DNA of 64,000 nucleotides, from contig NC_134539.1 of assembly GCF_050624435.1 (NCBI RefSeq), forward strand, positions 49,198,001 to 49,262,000. The letters run 5' to 3'. The notes beneath the pieces are model-generated. The model was not told the origin of the DNA, searched no databases, and saw nothing but the letters and a program-made list of their open reading frames with translations. Origin of the DNA: Tenrec ecaudatus. Lineage: Eukaryota > Chordata > Mammalia > Afrosoricida > Tenrecidae. The stretch's first letter is position 1; each line of letters begins with the position of its first letter. Both the position numbers and the translations under genes were made by a program. Below are positions 22,550 to 35,200 of the stretch, piece by piece.

Positions 22550-24059
22550 TCAGAGGACACACGATGGTCACGGGGGCTGAGGAGTTCTAGTGGAACACAG
22601 CACTGGTGAGAAAAAGACCAGGAATTTTAGAGTTTCTCCCGAATGCCAAAACTGCTATTTTGACATGGTGTGAATCGGAGAGTGCAGGCTTCTCTGACAC
22701 ATGAGATGGAAACTTTGCCTTCAGAAGCACTGACATAGGATGAGAAACAGTTTTACATTTTGGTATTTGTAATAAAGGTTTCTCGGATTTGATAGCATTA
22801 TCTGCTGACCTATATAATTGCGAGTATCCATGCATGCATGCTTGCTAAGCAGACTGGTCTGCACCTCCGGCTATCCAAACCAAGCGGCAGCAGACTGGAC
22901 TTTGAAAATACTGCCTTCCACACTGCCCACACTGAGACAATGGAACAGTTTAAAAATATGATTTTTAAAAGATAAACTCATTAAGCTACAATAGTTTTTA
23001 GACTGTATCACCACCCCAACTCCCAGTGTAGAACTTCAAGATCACAAACCTTGAAGCACTTGGCAGTTACAGACCTACAACACCTGGGTTTCATGGAGAG
23101 GATAGAAGAGTCAAGTTGACCTGGGTTTTCTAGCTCAGTTTTGCACTGACCTGGCCATGTGGCCTTGAGCATTTCTCCTGGAAAAGTGCACATTGATCTC
23201 CACCTATGTGATCTCTCCAATCTATTTATACTCCTGTCCAGCCCTATGCCTTTGAATCCAGGTTTTAAGTCATTCTGTGGTCAGTCATGTTTGTAAAGGC
23301 CTCATTTGACCAGTTATTTGATCATTTCCTGGCAAATGCCTTATGCCAAAATAAAAAACATAGGCTTGATTTATGGAGACAATAAGCTTTACAGGTAGAT
23401 GGGCAAAGATCAACAATGATAGTTATGGTGATGCCATTTCCTATCCCCTTAAAAATAAATTCCCACTCCTAAGAGATCCTAAAATAAAAGACAGAATAAC
23501 TGTGACGGCTGAGACTCCTGCAATTCAATGACTAACTCAGAGTGGACACTTGTCTCGTTTTCTTAGCAATACAGTCAGCTGGTGATTTTGTTACCCATTA
23601 GGTAAAAAAAAGACAAATCTGGTTTGGTTACTAAGAGCATGCCTCATTTGTTAGTAATTCTTTTAAAAAGTAAAAAAAAATTGAACCTAACTGGAAAGTT
23701 GCCCAACATTAGTCTGGTGCTGTGGAGGGTGGATGGATGAGCAGATGGGAGAGGACGGGAGGAGGAAAGGAGGGGGGAGAGAAAAGAACACGTAAGGAAC
23801 ACCCTGACTTGCTTGCACTATAGAAAAGCACTCTGTTCCTCATAATGGGAAGTGCTAAACTAAGAAAAGAAGTTAGTCGTTTTAGGGGTTCAGTTTTAAG
23901 GAGTTTGAGCACGTGCTGGCTAATTTCTAAGTAGGGTAAGCTTAGATGGATGGCTATGAAGAGAGGGACAGAGAGAAAGGAAATATGACATCGTTAGAAT
24001 TACAGGTAAGACAAAGGAAAACCCAAAGCACAGACAAGAACACAGAGAAATTTTAAGAG
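22550..24059. other. Intergenic sequence just past the PTBP3 3' end
   Basis: No gene and no clear transposon was recognised here. Short G/A-rich runs occur at 23735-23800. The stretch separates the PTBP3 poly(A) region from the repeat-rich gap before SUSD1. Confidence 0.4.
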
Positions 24060-24077
24060 AGTACAGATGTCATGACA

Positions 24078-24083
24078 TTTATT
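24078..24083 (-). terminator. PTBP3: Likely PTBP3 poly(A) signal (AATAAA)
   Basis: TTTATT on the plus strand reads AATAAA on the gene strand. Downstream of it, at about 24020-24050, lies a GU/U-rich stretch (CTGTGTTCTTGTCTGTGC), as expected for the downstream processing element. Cleavage would fall near 24060. Repeats resume below about 22.5 kb. Other AATAAA copies exist upstream, so this is the best candidate rather than a proven site. Confidence 0.6.
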
Positions 24084-24905
24084 AAAAGGCATGCTACAAT
24101 GCTATAGCTGTTGGAGAAAGACACTAGAGATTCCAATAGTCACCAAAATATTACAAACCCAGAGAAAATGGAACATACTGTAGTGTACAGAAGCTTGAAT
24201 TAACCATGCACTACGCATTTAGAAAATATGTTTTTAATATTTAATCTTCTCTTTGCATTTATAGCATAAGTCATATCAACAATCACAGAATCCTTTTCTT
24301 CCAATGCCACAAACTGTTACAAGTGAAAACTGGTACTGCTGTTTATCAAAATATACAAGACAATTGATATTTTATATAAAACCACTTTATGTTAACTTGT
24401 TCCCAAAACCCTTTTTTTCTTCCTTTTTTGGCCTGGTTTAAAAAAAATGTTGTTACAAATATTTACAGCACTTTCTTCTGTTAGATGAACATTCTTACAA
24501 ACATAAAAAGGGAATTTCATGAATAGATGACATAAAACACAGGACGATGCCGGAGGCTCCTCGCTGCGCTCTCTTTCCTGAATACAGTGCGGAGAATGCC
24601 CATCAAGCCCTAGTCCACTCTGCTCACGTTTCAACTCCCGGCTTCCAAGTAGTCTATTCACCAGTAGGAAATAGAAAGTAGAGGCCGCTTTGCACTGGGT
24701 CTTCTTTCAGAAAGGAGCTTGGGGAAATGCCCAACAGAGAGGAGGAAAAGTCGGAAAAGTCAGTCTTTGGTCAGAGCACTGAGGTGACATTTAGATGCAA
24801 AATTCTGCCTGGTCAGCAACTTTTGTAATTGCCCTTTTCTGGATATGGGAAGGATTTTTTTGTTTTAAAAGATCTGGGTAACAATAATAAGGGTTTGTTT
24901 AAAAA

Positions 24906-24940
24906 AGAGAGAGAGAGAGAGAGAAAGGGGGGGGGGGGAA
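24906..24940 (-). promoter_or_regulatory. CU-rich tract in PTBP3 3' UTR, possible PTB-family binding site
   Basis: On the transcript strand this reads a run of C, then UUU, then about nine CU repeats, then U-rich sequence. UCUU and CUCUCU within pyrimidine tracts are the known PTB-family recognition elements. The tract is in the gene's own 3' UTR, so self-binding is possible. It may also be a plain microsatellite. Confidence 0.4.
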
Positions 24941-27015
24941 AGGCCAGAATGTAATTTTGTTTCAAATGACACCAAAAAACAATAATTTAAACATGTTGTT
25001 GCAACTACTACACGATCCAAAGAGCTGAAAATAGCACAACATTTGTTTATGGTGCTGATTTACGCAAGCCCGAAGCAGCTTCCAACCACCACCAAGTCAC
25101 TCACTGGACCAGACGGCTATCCCTGTTCTCTGGAACCCACGCCTCAGGTAACAGAAAATCAGATGACCACCACAAGGATTTAGGTCAGCTCTGTTCTTGG
25201 ATACCTGCACAATGTTATACAGCGAAGAGTAGGAGATAAAGGCAAAAGTGTAACTGAGACCTCAATTATACAGTTACAATTCTATGGGACAACATTCCTT
25301 TAAAACTATCTAGTACAGATTTCCTGAAAGCCAGAACACTGATCCTACCTTAGTCTGAACAAAAGTCAATTAAGACTACCAAAGAAGGCACATAAACTTT
25401 GGTCCTGTTTTGATTTTTTACCCCTAAAACTCTACCCAAATGAATAGTTTATTATTTTCTATCATTTTAAACCATTTGCAACAACTAGTTGTGAGTTTGC
25501 TCTGAGAAAAGACTGCAAATAGTCTTGTAATAACACAGCTCTTGTAAAACACAGCTGAGCTCTATGCTCTTTAAAGGAAATCTAAATTTGTGCAATCTAG
25601 AGTGTATTTCTTTTAGCACAATAGTGAAATATTTTAATCTGGCAGTTTTATTCTATTTAATAACAAAGGAAAGGCCAAGAAAAATGCTTTCACATATGCT
25701 GTCTTCTTCTTGATATTAAAAAATAGCAGTACACATTAGAAGTTCTATGAGATGGGTGAGAGTCTCAGAAATTTGTTTCTAAGTGACTTAGTGGATGGGC
25801 GGAACCCCGAAAACATTATTTCTTAAAAAAAAAAACATTATTTTTAAGTTTGTCAAAAAATATTTAGGGGGAACAGAAGAGGAATCAGGTGACAATATAC
25901 TCAATGTATAAACATTGTTGCCTAAGGACAGGGAGGCGTTGACAAGTCTGTATGGCATACAGAGACTTTCCTGAGAACTAGCCGTCATCAACTGAAGTCA
26001 GACCTACGCCCGCCTCTCACCACCCCAGGGAGAAGCAGTGATGGTTTTGCTCCCAAAAGGAATTAGGCAGAAATGGTCTCTCTAAAATCCGCGAGATTAC
26101 AAGGCTCAGCAGCAAAATCTGAAGCATTACCCCAAATAACTGAACACAATGTTTCCTCTTAAACAAAGAATGTATCTATTCTCTAAGAGCTATGGGGCAA
26201 CTTCTCTTTGGAAAGTTGATCAGTTAAGATACTGGCTCATTCTTCTATTTAAATTTTAAACACACTGTTCTGATAGACAGGTTTTTTCAATCTCAAAGTA
26301 AAACGGTTTTGGCATAAATTGCTATGTGCACTGCTATTTTTTTTAAAGTCCTGAATATATATAAGTAAAAATCAAGACACCTCCCAAAGTGGTAAGATAA
26401 TACTTCTTAAAGTAAATTAACTTAACAACAGGATACTATGACAGCCCAACAGCACAAAAACCATTGCTTAGAAGATATGGAATAAATACATGCAGAAATC
26501 CAGTTTGTCTACCATTCTGATTTTTCAACCTCCTGGAGGAACCGTGCCAACACAAACTACAGAACTCTAAAATTCAAACAGCAAAGAGCCAAAGATGGAC
26601 AACGGCTATGTGCTACAGCTAATTTTTGATAGAAATTGATGGTTTCAAACACCCTATTTTTAAACACAAATATCCCATCTTTCCAAATCTCAATTTGATT
26701 AATGTTGTCAATAAATTAATGTACATGTCTATGTACAATATTAGAAGTGTATGCATGTATATACACTGATCTATGAGCATACACAAATCCCTGAAAAAGA
26801 TTATTCAAATGTCCTCTCAGATTTAAAGGCTGTTCCTTGCTTCAAGATTACATTCAATACCATTATGATCTCCTTCCTGCTATCAGCACTTCTGCTGTAC
26901 TTACACTGAGTACTATGAAAATCATGACTTAATAAATTACACAGCAGGTCCCAGCTCAGAGCAAACTAAAGTCCAATTTAACATGTCACTGAAAATAATA
27001 GTGCTTGGGGTGGCG

Positions 27016-27037
27016 GTGTGTGTGTGTGTGTGTGTGT
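27016..27037. repeat. (TG)n microsatellite in the PTBP3 3' UTR
   Basis: Eleven TG units on the plus strand, so CA repeats in the mRNA. CA repeats are known binding elements for hnRNP L. Any function here is speculative. Confidence 0.9.
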
Positions 27038-29084
27038 ATTTTTGGAGGATTTGCCAAAGAAATTGTTTGTCTTCCTTCCTCTAAGTTTGAATAAAATTAT
27101 AATTTTGCAAGTGGCAAAACCAAACCAGACTCCCAACCAGATCATTACACTTATCTATTCAGCCAGTACTAAACTGATCCATGTGCAAGGGCTGGATCAA
27201 GTGTTCCTCCGTAGCACATCAATTAAGTGATGCTCAGTGCTGGGTGAATTCTGCTTTCAACAACGAACATTATCTGTATCTTGCAGTTTATTTGTGTAAA
27301 ATTTCTCTTAATATGAACTTCCCTGTGTCTAAATAGATTGCTGGAATGTAATGAGATTGAGATATTCTTTCAAAAGGTGAGATGAGCCACTCGGAGAATC
27401 TGAAAGTATAAAGAGATCTGACAGGAATGATCTTTTTGACAAGTTCTGCTTTTAAGAGATCTGGTCAAAGCTTAGAAGGAATAATAATAAACAAAAGCAA
27501 CGTTTCTTAATAAAGGTAACAATCTTGTATTATCCAATCACTGAAGCAATTCAAATGCATTCTTACATTCAACTAGCAAGGAAAGGGAAGCGGTGGGGTG
27601 GTGGGGAAGAGAATGTACCTCACATTCTCGGACTCTGAACGTGTGGGTACTCAGTAATACAGCTACGTTAACCAAGACTAACAAGTTCTTACTTGAGTAC
27701 TGAGAAAAACCAAGTCATCCTGAGACAAATTCTTCTATGGGTGAGAGAGATTAGACAAGACTTCTAAGTTTACATTTTCCAGCTCAAATTGGTAAGCGGT
27801 CACCGGCAGTGACTGCTGTCAGTACAACGTGGAGAGCCCTGCAGTGCGCACTGCATTGTTTGAAAACCATTCACCCACCCCCACCCCATGTCTGCACCAA
27901 AGCACCAAAAAACCTGAATAAAAACGTCTTACTGAAAACCAGTGAAAACTGAAATGGAAAAAAATTAATCTTAAAAATCTCTACCAAAACAGCAAAAGAA
28001 GAAAAACAAAACAAAATGCTCAACAAGCCCACACACACCTTTCAAGACGTTTAGATAAAACTAACCCAGCATGTAACAAGCACATAGTAAGGCACATAAG
28101 AAATTAAGTAAATACACAGCAATTCTGGATACGTATCAGCGATTATAGTGGTACAAAAAACCCTTGAGATTTTTTTCCTAAAAGAAGGCCTTACCAAAAA
28201 TAACTTTTAAAAAATCTGTCAAACCATGATAGACCTGAATATTTTCCTTAAGACTGTAAACTTTTTTTCTGAAAACAACTGTAAAAAAGTAGTTTATAAG
28301 TAGGATTTTTCCCTTTTAAAATTTCTAAGATCATTTTATATTACCTGACAAATAAGTATCATTTTGAAATCTAAAACATGAGTTTTCCTAATGAGTTATT
28401 CTGACTCTGTAATGGATCCTAGGGGCAGTGGAGATACTTCATTCGCCAAACAGTCTTTAAAAAGTTAAAGATAGCATTATCCAAAGGAGTGCCATCCAGT
28501 GAAAAAAGAAATTAATGAGAGAAAACAGTTAAGTTTATGAATTTACCTCCAATTAAACTCAAATTGTTTATGCATAACAATAATATTATCATGTGGTAAA
28601 TAATTTATAAAGGAACATAATTTCTTACAGGGTCAAGTTTCTGAATCAAACAGCTAAAAAACTTGGTTGCACGTCATTAAATTGCATCCATCAAGTAATT
28701 TACGAAGTCTCTATGTTTAAATTACTCTAAGTACAAAGGAATTTAGAAATGTATAAGGCAGATTTGGACCCAAACTAAAAGAAAATCTGTTCTCTTGAAA
28801 TTCAATTTAATATAGTAATTAAAATTATTAAAAAGTATTTTTTTCTGAAGGCTATTTCCAAAGAAACTACAGTGTAAAGGGAAAACAAATCTTTTATCAC
28901 ATATCACCGGGTGGGTGGGGCAGTCCTCTTTTTTTTTTAACGTATGCTTGAATATCAAACTCAACAAGAGATTTTAGTTATTTTTTTGTGAAAGAGGCAG
29001 AATTGGTCTTGAGCTGTTTCAGTCTATGTCTGAAAGTTTTACTAAAATCATGGTCCGGTCTTGTGTGACAAATTTAAAGAAAAC

Positions 29085-29217
29085 TCAGATGGTCGACTTT
29101 GAAAAGGAAACTCTGAGGTGGTGATTTTCTCCAAGGTCATGGTTGTGAAGCTCAATCAGGGCCTGGATTGCTTCTTCCACGGACCCCAACTGAATGAGGG
29201 CCATTTTGCGATCTTTT
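29085..29217 (-). CDS. PTBP3: PTBP3 last coding exon with stop
   Basis: The coding part is 133 nt. After acceptor ATCATTTTCAG it encodes [20 protein letters not shown], then [20 protein letters not shown] and STI before TGA at 29087-29085. This is beta-3, alpha-2 and beta-4 of RRM4, and the protein end is the same as in other PTB proteins. The exon continues without a break into the 3' UTR. Confidence 0.96.
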
Positions 29218-32200
29218 CTGAAAATGATATAAAAAGATATTTAGACTTTTGATTCCCAACCTACTTGTCCCCCTCTCAAAGAATATGATTCAATAATCAT
29301 TTTAAATTTTGTACATCATATTAAATAATGTTAATGTATTTCCTGAAAGCAGGACTTACTGAAAAAATTTAAAAGCCTTCACTGAACATCCCGCTTCTGT
29401 GAAAAGATTCTTCAGATCATCCACTGTAACAGAAGGACTGTGAAAAATTCAAAGAAAAATAAAGTCAACTCTCGGAGCTCCAAAATAGCACATGAAGCAG
29501 AGATGAACTTTGGCGATCAGATCTCTAGAGGACTTCACTTTTCAAACAGGATAGATAATGAAGCCATGCAATGAAGACATGAATTGGAATTATCTCAACA
29601 AGGTTGACACGTGTCCTTAAACCATGAAATTTTTGTTTCAAATTTTTGTAGACAAGGTCATGTACATAAAGGGCAAAACAGCGATTAGTTATCCACACCA
29701 CTGGCTTCAGTAACTCGTATTACCGTACTTCCCTCGCTGTGACTTGTCTGATATGGTCTAGAGTCCTACAAATGCAACTGTTTCCAGGATAATTCTGAAC
29801 AGGGGGATATGGTGGTATCCACTTATTTACACCCTTGGACGGTCCCACCCCGGTCATGAATATGGGGTTCCTTCTTTCTTCACACCTGAACTCCAAACTC
29901 ACTGCCACAGGGACCCTAGAGGGCCGGGGGAACTGTCCCTGTGAGATTCCCCGAATATAATTCCTTTTCCACCCATTATTAGGAGCGAATCCAGGCTTCC
30001 TATCATTCCACAGTTCAATCACATCAAGTAGTATTCTAGAACTGCTATCACAATCAGTTTCAAAACATTTTCTTCCTTTTTAAACTCTATAACATAATCG
30101 GCACCCCTCCCCACCCCCCAATTTTTTTTTTGCTAATTCTTTACAGGAGTAGAAAGCCTCATTTTTCTGATGGAGCCACCGATGGATTTCCAAAGGCAGA
30201 CCTTGAGGTGAGCACCCTATGGGCCACCAGGGCAAATCTCTAAAGGCTAAGCTGCCCCACCCTGGGGGCAATACAGTTCACCAGTCAGGAACCACTAAAC
30301 TGTTATAAACTGACAAGGGGTGACTTCCAAGAGAATTCAGAGACCCTCAATTCCACCTTGCCTTCTCCCTTGTAAGAAGTCACCTGTCATTCCACCAAGT
30401 TGCTCGCTCAAGCATCCCCCACAGAAAGGTCCTCCTGGCAAGAAACTGAGCCCCCCCCCACCCCAGCCCCCTTCAGTCAACAATCCAGAAGGATCATGAG
30501 CCTCCTTAGAAGTGAATCCTCTAGGCCAGGAGTTCTCAACCTGGGGGGTCGTGTGATTCATAACAGTAGCAGAATGACAATATGAAGTAGCAATGAAAAT
30601 AATTTTATGGTTGTGGGGTCATCACCACATGAGAAACTGGATTAAAGGGTTGTGGTATTAGGAAGGTTGAGAACCACTGCTCTCGCCCCAGTCAAACATT
30701 TAGGTGACAGTAAACCTGCCAGTATTTTAATAACTACCATCCAGTTAAGTCACTCTTGGATTCCTGACTCAGCAACAGTGTGAGAAAAGAAATGTCATGC
30801 TTGGCTGTGATCAGGTATCCAACCACGGACAACTAATAGAGCGGTCTATCGCATGAGCCAGACAAAATCACCTTAACTTCTGACTGGCAGCTCGCGTGGT
30901 GTAGGACCACAGCAATTGGTCTTATAAGGAGACATACTGGAGTCCATGTTTTATGTCTTACTTTTGGTATGTCACTCACTGGTTAAATGCAACTAAAGAT
31001 TGCACTTCAAAAGTTATTATGTAAATTAAGTAACAGTTTTAAAGCCCCAATGAAGTACTCAGCCCTTGATAGATGGTTCAACATTATGCTTTTTCTCTCT
31101 TCTAACCACAGATCCTATGTAAATTGCAACTGGAGACAAGGTACTGTACGGTGTATGTAAGAAACCAAAAAAGACAAGTTCCTGCCACAATATCTGAAGA
31201 CGATGGTCACATACTTGTCATGCACGCAGACTTACAGAGCCATGTTGCTGCGCTTTCCTGTCTGTCCTTAGGTGACTCCTCCAAGTCTCCTAGCCAGAGG
31301 GAGGCTGCTTCACCGCCCAGCTTACAGGCCTCTCCATGTAGCCTACCCAGACTTAAAAATTATGTTTCATGGAAGAGTTTTTTGTTTTGCTTTTTCTAAT
31401 AACTGGGTAATTATTTTTATTCCTATTCAGCTTTGATACTGATTCTTTTTAAGTTCTCTTTCCTTTTTTTTTAATGGTACTGATTCTTAATGTTCCAGAA
31501 ATTTACCTATCTCCCTTTCTCCAGCCTTTACATTTATATACCCACTACCAACATCTCTCACCTCTCCTTTCTAAAGCTTACCCCGCTTCGTGTATAGTTT
31601 AAGCTATACAAAACTCATTTTATTTTGTAGGTCGATGCTTTCCCGCATTGGAATAAGGGTTGGCCGATATTCCCAGAAAAGAGCCAAATAGTCCATGTCT
31701 TAAGCTTTGTGAGTCATACGGTCTTGGTTCTGTTTACTGCTGTAACACAAACAGCTGGAGATCATAAATAAAGAATTGACTGCTTGTGTTCCATGAAACT
31801 ATTTTTTATAGATGCCAAAATATTGATTTTATGGAATTTTCTCATGTTACAAATACTCTTAATTTTTTCAACTATTATAATATAAAGCTGTTAGCTCAGA
31901 GCTCATAGAAAAATATTGATTTTGCTCATGGGTTAGAGCGTGCCAGCTCTCTGGTCAGAAGGTAACTAAAATACAAGTTGGCTGTAACAATGGCTAACAA
32001 AGAGATCCACAAAATGGGCATGTAGGTATAATTCTTAGTTTTTAAGTATTTGTTTTATATGATTTCATACTTCAGAGATTTTTTTAAAGTACAGAATTTT
32101 AAAACAAATTATTTGGTTTTCCTATATTGCCTAATTAAAAGTATTTTACACAAGGATGGGCAAGTAGGTACCAATGAAATATTTCAGTAAAAACTTAATT

Positions 32201-35200
32201 GATAAAAAACATTAATTGATAATAAAAGGCAGTAATAACGGAAAAAAAAAGATTTATTTATGTCAGAACTGTTACCAAGTCCAAGAACCAAATACCCATT
32301 GTACTCCCCTCAGAAGAATGCACTTTAGAGGACAGCACTGAAGCTATAGCTCAGAGAGAGCGGCACGTGTGATCAGAATCCACAAGAGCAAACAAAGAGG
32401 GCAGAAGAAAAAGTGGAACACATCCTGGCCCCCCAAGCTCTAGGCAGACAATGCAGAGAGGAATAGGATAGGCCCCACCAAGAGACACAAGGTTCCTCAC
32501 CAACCCACAGTGCTATGGGGACAATGCTGGAGACACAGTGTGGGAATTGTGTCCGATATGACCTCATCATGCTGGGGCTAAACACTAAGGGCGTGCAACA
32601 GGGCAGCAAGGAGAGCAAAGCAATGAAGTCCCCGGAGAATACCAAATATAGATTTTGGGCCAGGACGTAGCACCTCACCAGACTTGACTGGAAAAAACTC
32701 CTAAAGGTCAACAGTGAGACCTGGAACTATTTACAGGCTTTTCTTTGTTTTGTCGTTGGTTTTTTGGTTGTTGTTTTGCTTTGTCTTGTTTTTGTGCTTA
32801 TTACTGTCTCTGCATGTCTATCTACATGAGATAAGTGGGATTAACAACCCGGAGGAGGACACTATGGGACCAACAGTTCAAGTGGAGAGAGGGGGAGGCA
32901 GGGAAAAGGAAGTGGAATGTGAACAAACCCAGGGAAGAGGGAACAACAAATGATCTAAAAATGCTAAGGAGGGTGTAGCAGGTCTGGTAGGGCTTGATCA
33001 AGGGTAATATAGCTGAGAGGAATTACTGAAACCCAAATGAAGGCCAAACATGATAGTGGGACAAGAGGAAAGTAAAAGGAAATAGAGAAAAGAAGTAGGA
33101 AGCAAAGGACATGTACAGAGGTCTAAATACAGGCATATACATATGTAAATATATTGATATATAACAATAGAGAAATAGATCTATGTACATATTTTTATAT
33201 GTTAAGTATTCAGGTAGCAGACAAACATTGGGCCTCTACTCAAGTACCGTATATATTTGTGTATAAACCAAGTTTTTCAGCACATTTTAAGTGCAGTTTT
33301 TGTGGTAAAATTAGGTGCTTCGGCTGATATTTGGGTCGGCTTATACTAGAGTACACATGATACTCCCTCAGTGCAATGACAATTTGTTCTAATAACCTGG
33401 CATTCTGTGATGCTCACCTTGCCAACATGATCACTGAAGACAAAATGGATGCAAAAACAAATGTGGAAAGCTGATGGTGCCCAGCTATCAAAAGATATAG
33501 TGTCTGGGGACATAAAGGCTTGAAGATAAACAAGAGACCATCTAGCTGAAAAGCAACAAAGTCCACATGGAAGAAGTACACCAGTCTGTGTGATCATGAG
33601 GTGTCAATGGGAACAGGTATCTGGCATCAAAACCCAGACCAAACAATCTTATCAATGTGAACAATGGGGAGCTCGGAGTGGAGACCCAAAGCCCATCTGT
33701 ACACAGTTGGACATCCCCTTACAGAAGGGCCACAAGGAAGAGAGGAGCCAGTCAGGGTGCAGTGCAGTACTGATGAAACATACAACTCTCCTCTAGTTCT
33801 TTAATGCTCACCCCACCCTACCCCTATTATGACCCCAATTCTACCTTACAAATCCGGCTAGACCAGAGCATGTACACTGGTACAGATAAGAGCTAGAAAC
33901 ACAGGGAATCCAGGACAGATGAAGCCCTCATAACCAATAATGAAAGTGGAGATACCAGGAGGGAAGAAAGAGGAAGGTGGGGGGAGGCAGGAGGCTCCGA
34001 CCATAATGATCTACATATAACCCCCAGAGGGACAGACAACAGAAAGTGGGTGAAGGGAGATGTTGGAGAGTGTAAGATAGGAAAAAAATAAATTATCAAG
34101 GGACCATGGGAAGGGGGGGGGGAGGATTTGAGGTAATACACCAAGGGCTCAAGTAGAAAATGTTTTGAAAATGTAATGGCAACAAATGTATAAATGTGCT
34201 TGACACAATGAATAAGTATGTATTGTACGAGCACCCAATAAAATGATTTAGAAAAATAAAAAAAGGAAATGATGATGGCAACATATGTACAAATGTGCTT
34301 GACACAATGGATGGATATATGGGTTGTGATAAGAGCTGTAAGAGCCCCCAATAAAATGATTAAAAACAAAACAAAAAAGACATCCATAATAAATTGGGGA
34401 ATATCCTAATATTCGCTAATTCCATATTTGGAAAGAAATGTTTAGAATGCTGCTATCTTTCCCTTTTGGGAGTGTATGGCTGAAGTGATAACCTACTTAA
34501 ATGCATTGCAACAAATAAGCTATTACCTCACAGAAACCGGTGACCAGTACAATTGCTAAATCCAAATAATTTCAGTTGATTACACATCCCAACCCATGCA
34601 TTTTATGTGGCACCCTGATGGCAGTGTGGGTTGCAGCTGGGCCGCCAACCCACCCGGTGACCATTTGAAAGAGTCAAGTCATTCGTGGGACAAAGATGAG
34701 GCTTTCTACTCCTGTCAAGATGTTCAGTTTTGGAAACCCATAAAGGCAGTTCTATGCTGTCCTGGAGGGTCGCTCTGAGTTGAAATCAACTCTGTGGCAA
34801 TGAGGGAGGGAGACCATATATGTTAGAAGATTAGTTATTGAAGTAAATAGCCGCTAAGTACATACGGGATGTTGGAAAGATGGAGAGTGGCTGATGGTGG
34901 GAAGATATTTTGGAAGTTTTTGGAGCCAGGCTTTTTAAAGCGATGCAAAGGACTATTACTGAAATCCTTGGTCAGCCCCTGGTCCTCCTGTCCCTCTCGA
35001 GGAAGCTGGACTGCTTGATGTTTGGACAGGGTAGCACGAAGCACTTTTCCATACAGCCTCTGACCACTCAGATGGTTCATTGCTAGTACAACAGAAAAAC
35101 ATAAATAACTTAGTCATATCTGCCCAAGTTATAAATTCCTCTTTATTTAGCCATTTAAAGTTATATTATCCGTTTATGGGTTGAAATGGTTTTAGAAGCC

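Larger units (their letters stand above)
24060..29084 (-). other. PTBP3: PTBP3 3' untranslated region
   Basis: About 5 kb of AT-rich sequence follows the stop codon. It has no clear SINE, L1, RTE or SPIN insertion, although the flanks are full of them. That contrast fits an mRNA 3' UTR under constraint. Visible features include a CU-rich tract (24906-24940) and a CA repeat in the transcript sense (27016-27037). There are many U-rich runs. The length is an inference from the poly(A) signal near 24080, and shorter isoforms may exist. Confidence 0.75.

Noticed and set aside
31124..31399. 91-codon plus-strand open frame in a PTBP3 intron
   Set aside because: No family recognised. It is short and antisense to PTBP3, and fits chance.
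33893..34387. 164-codon minus-strand open frame with membrane-like stretches
   Set aside because: It is the reverse complement of the L1 3' end. The same peptide pieces ([13 protein letters not shown]) recur wherever L1 tails occur.
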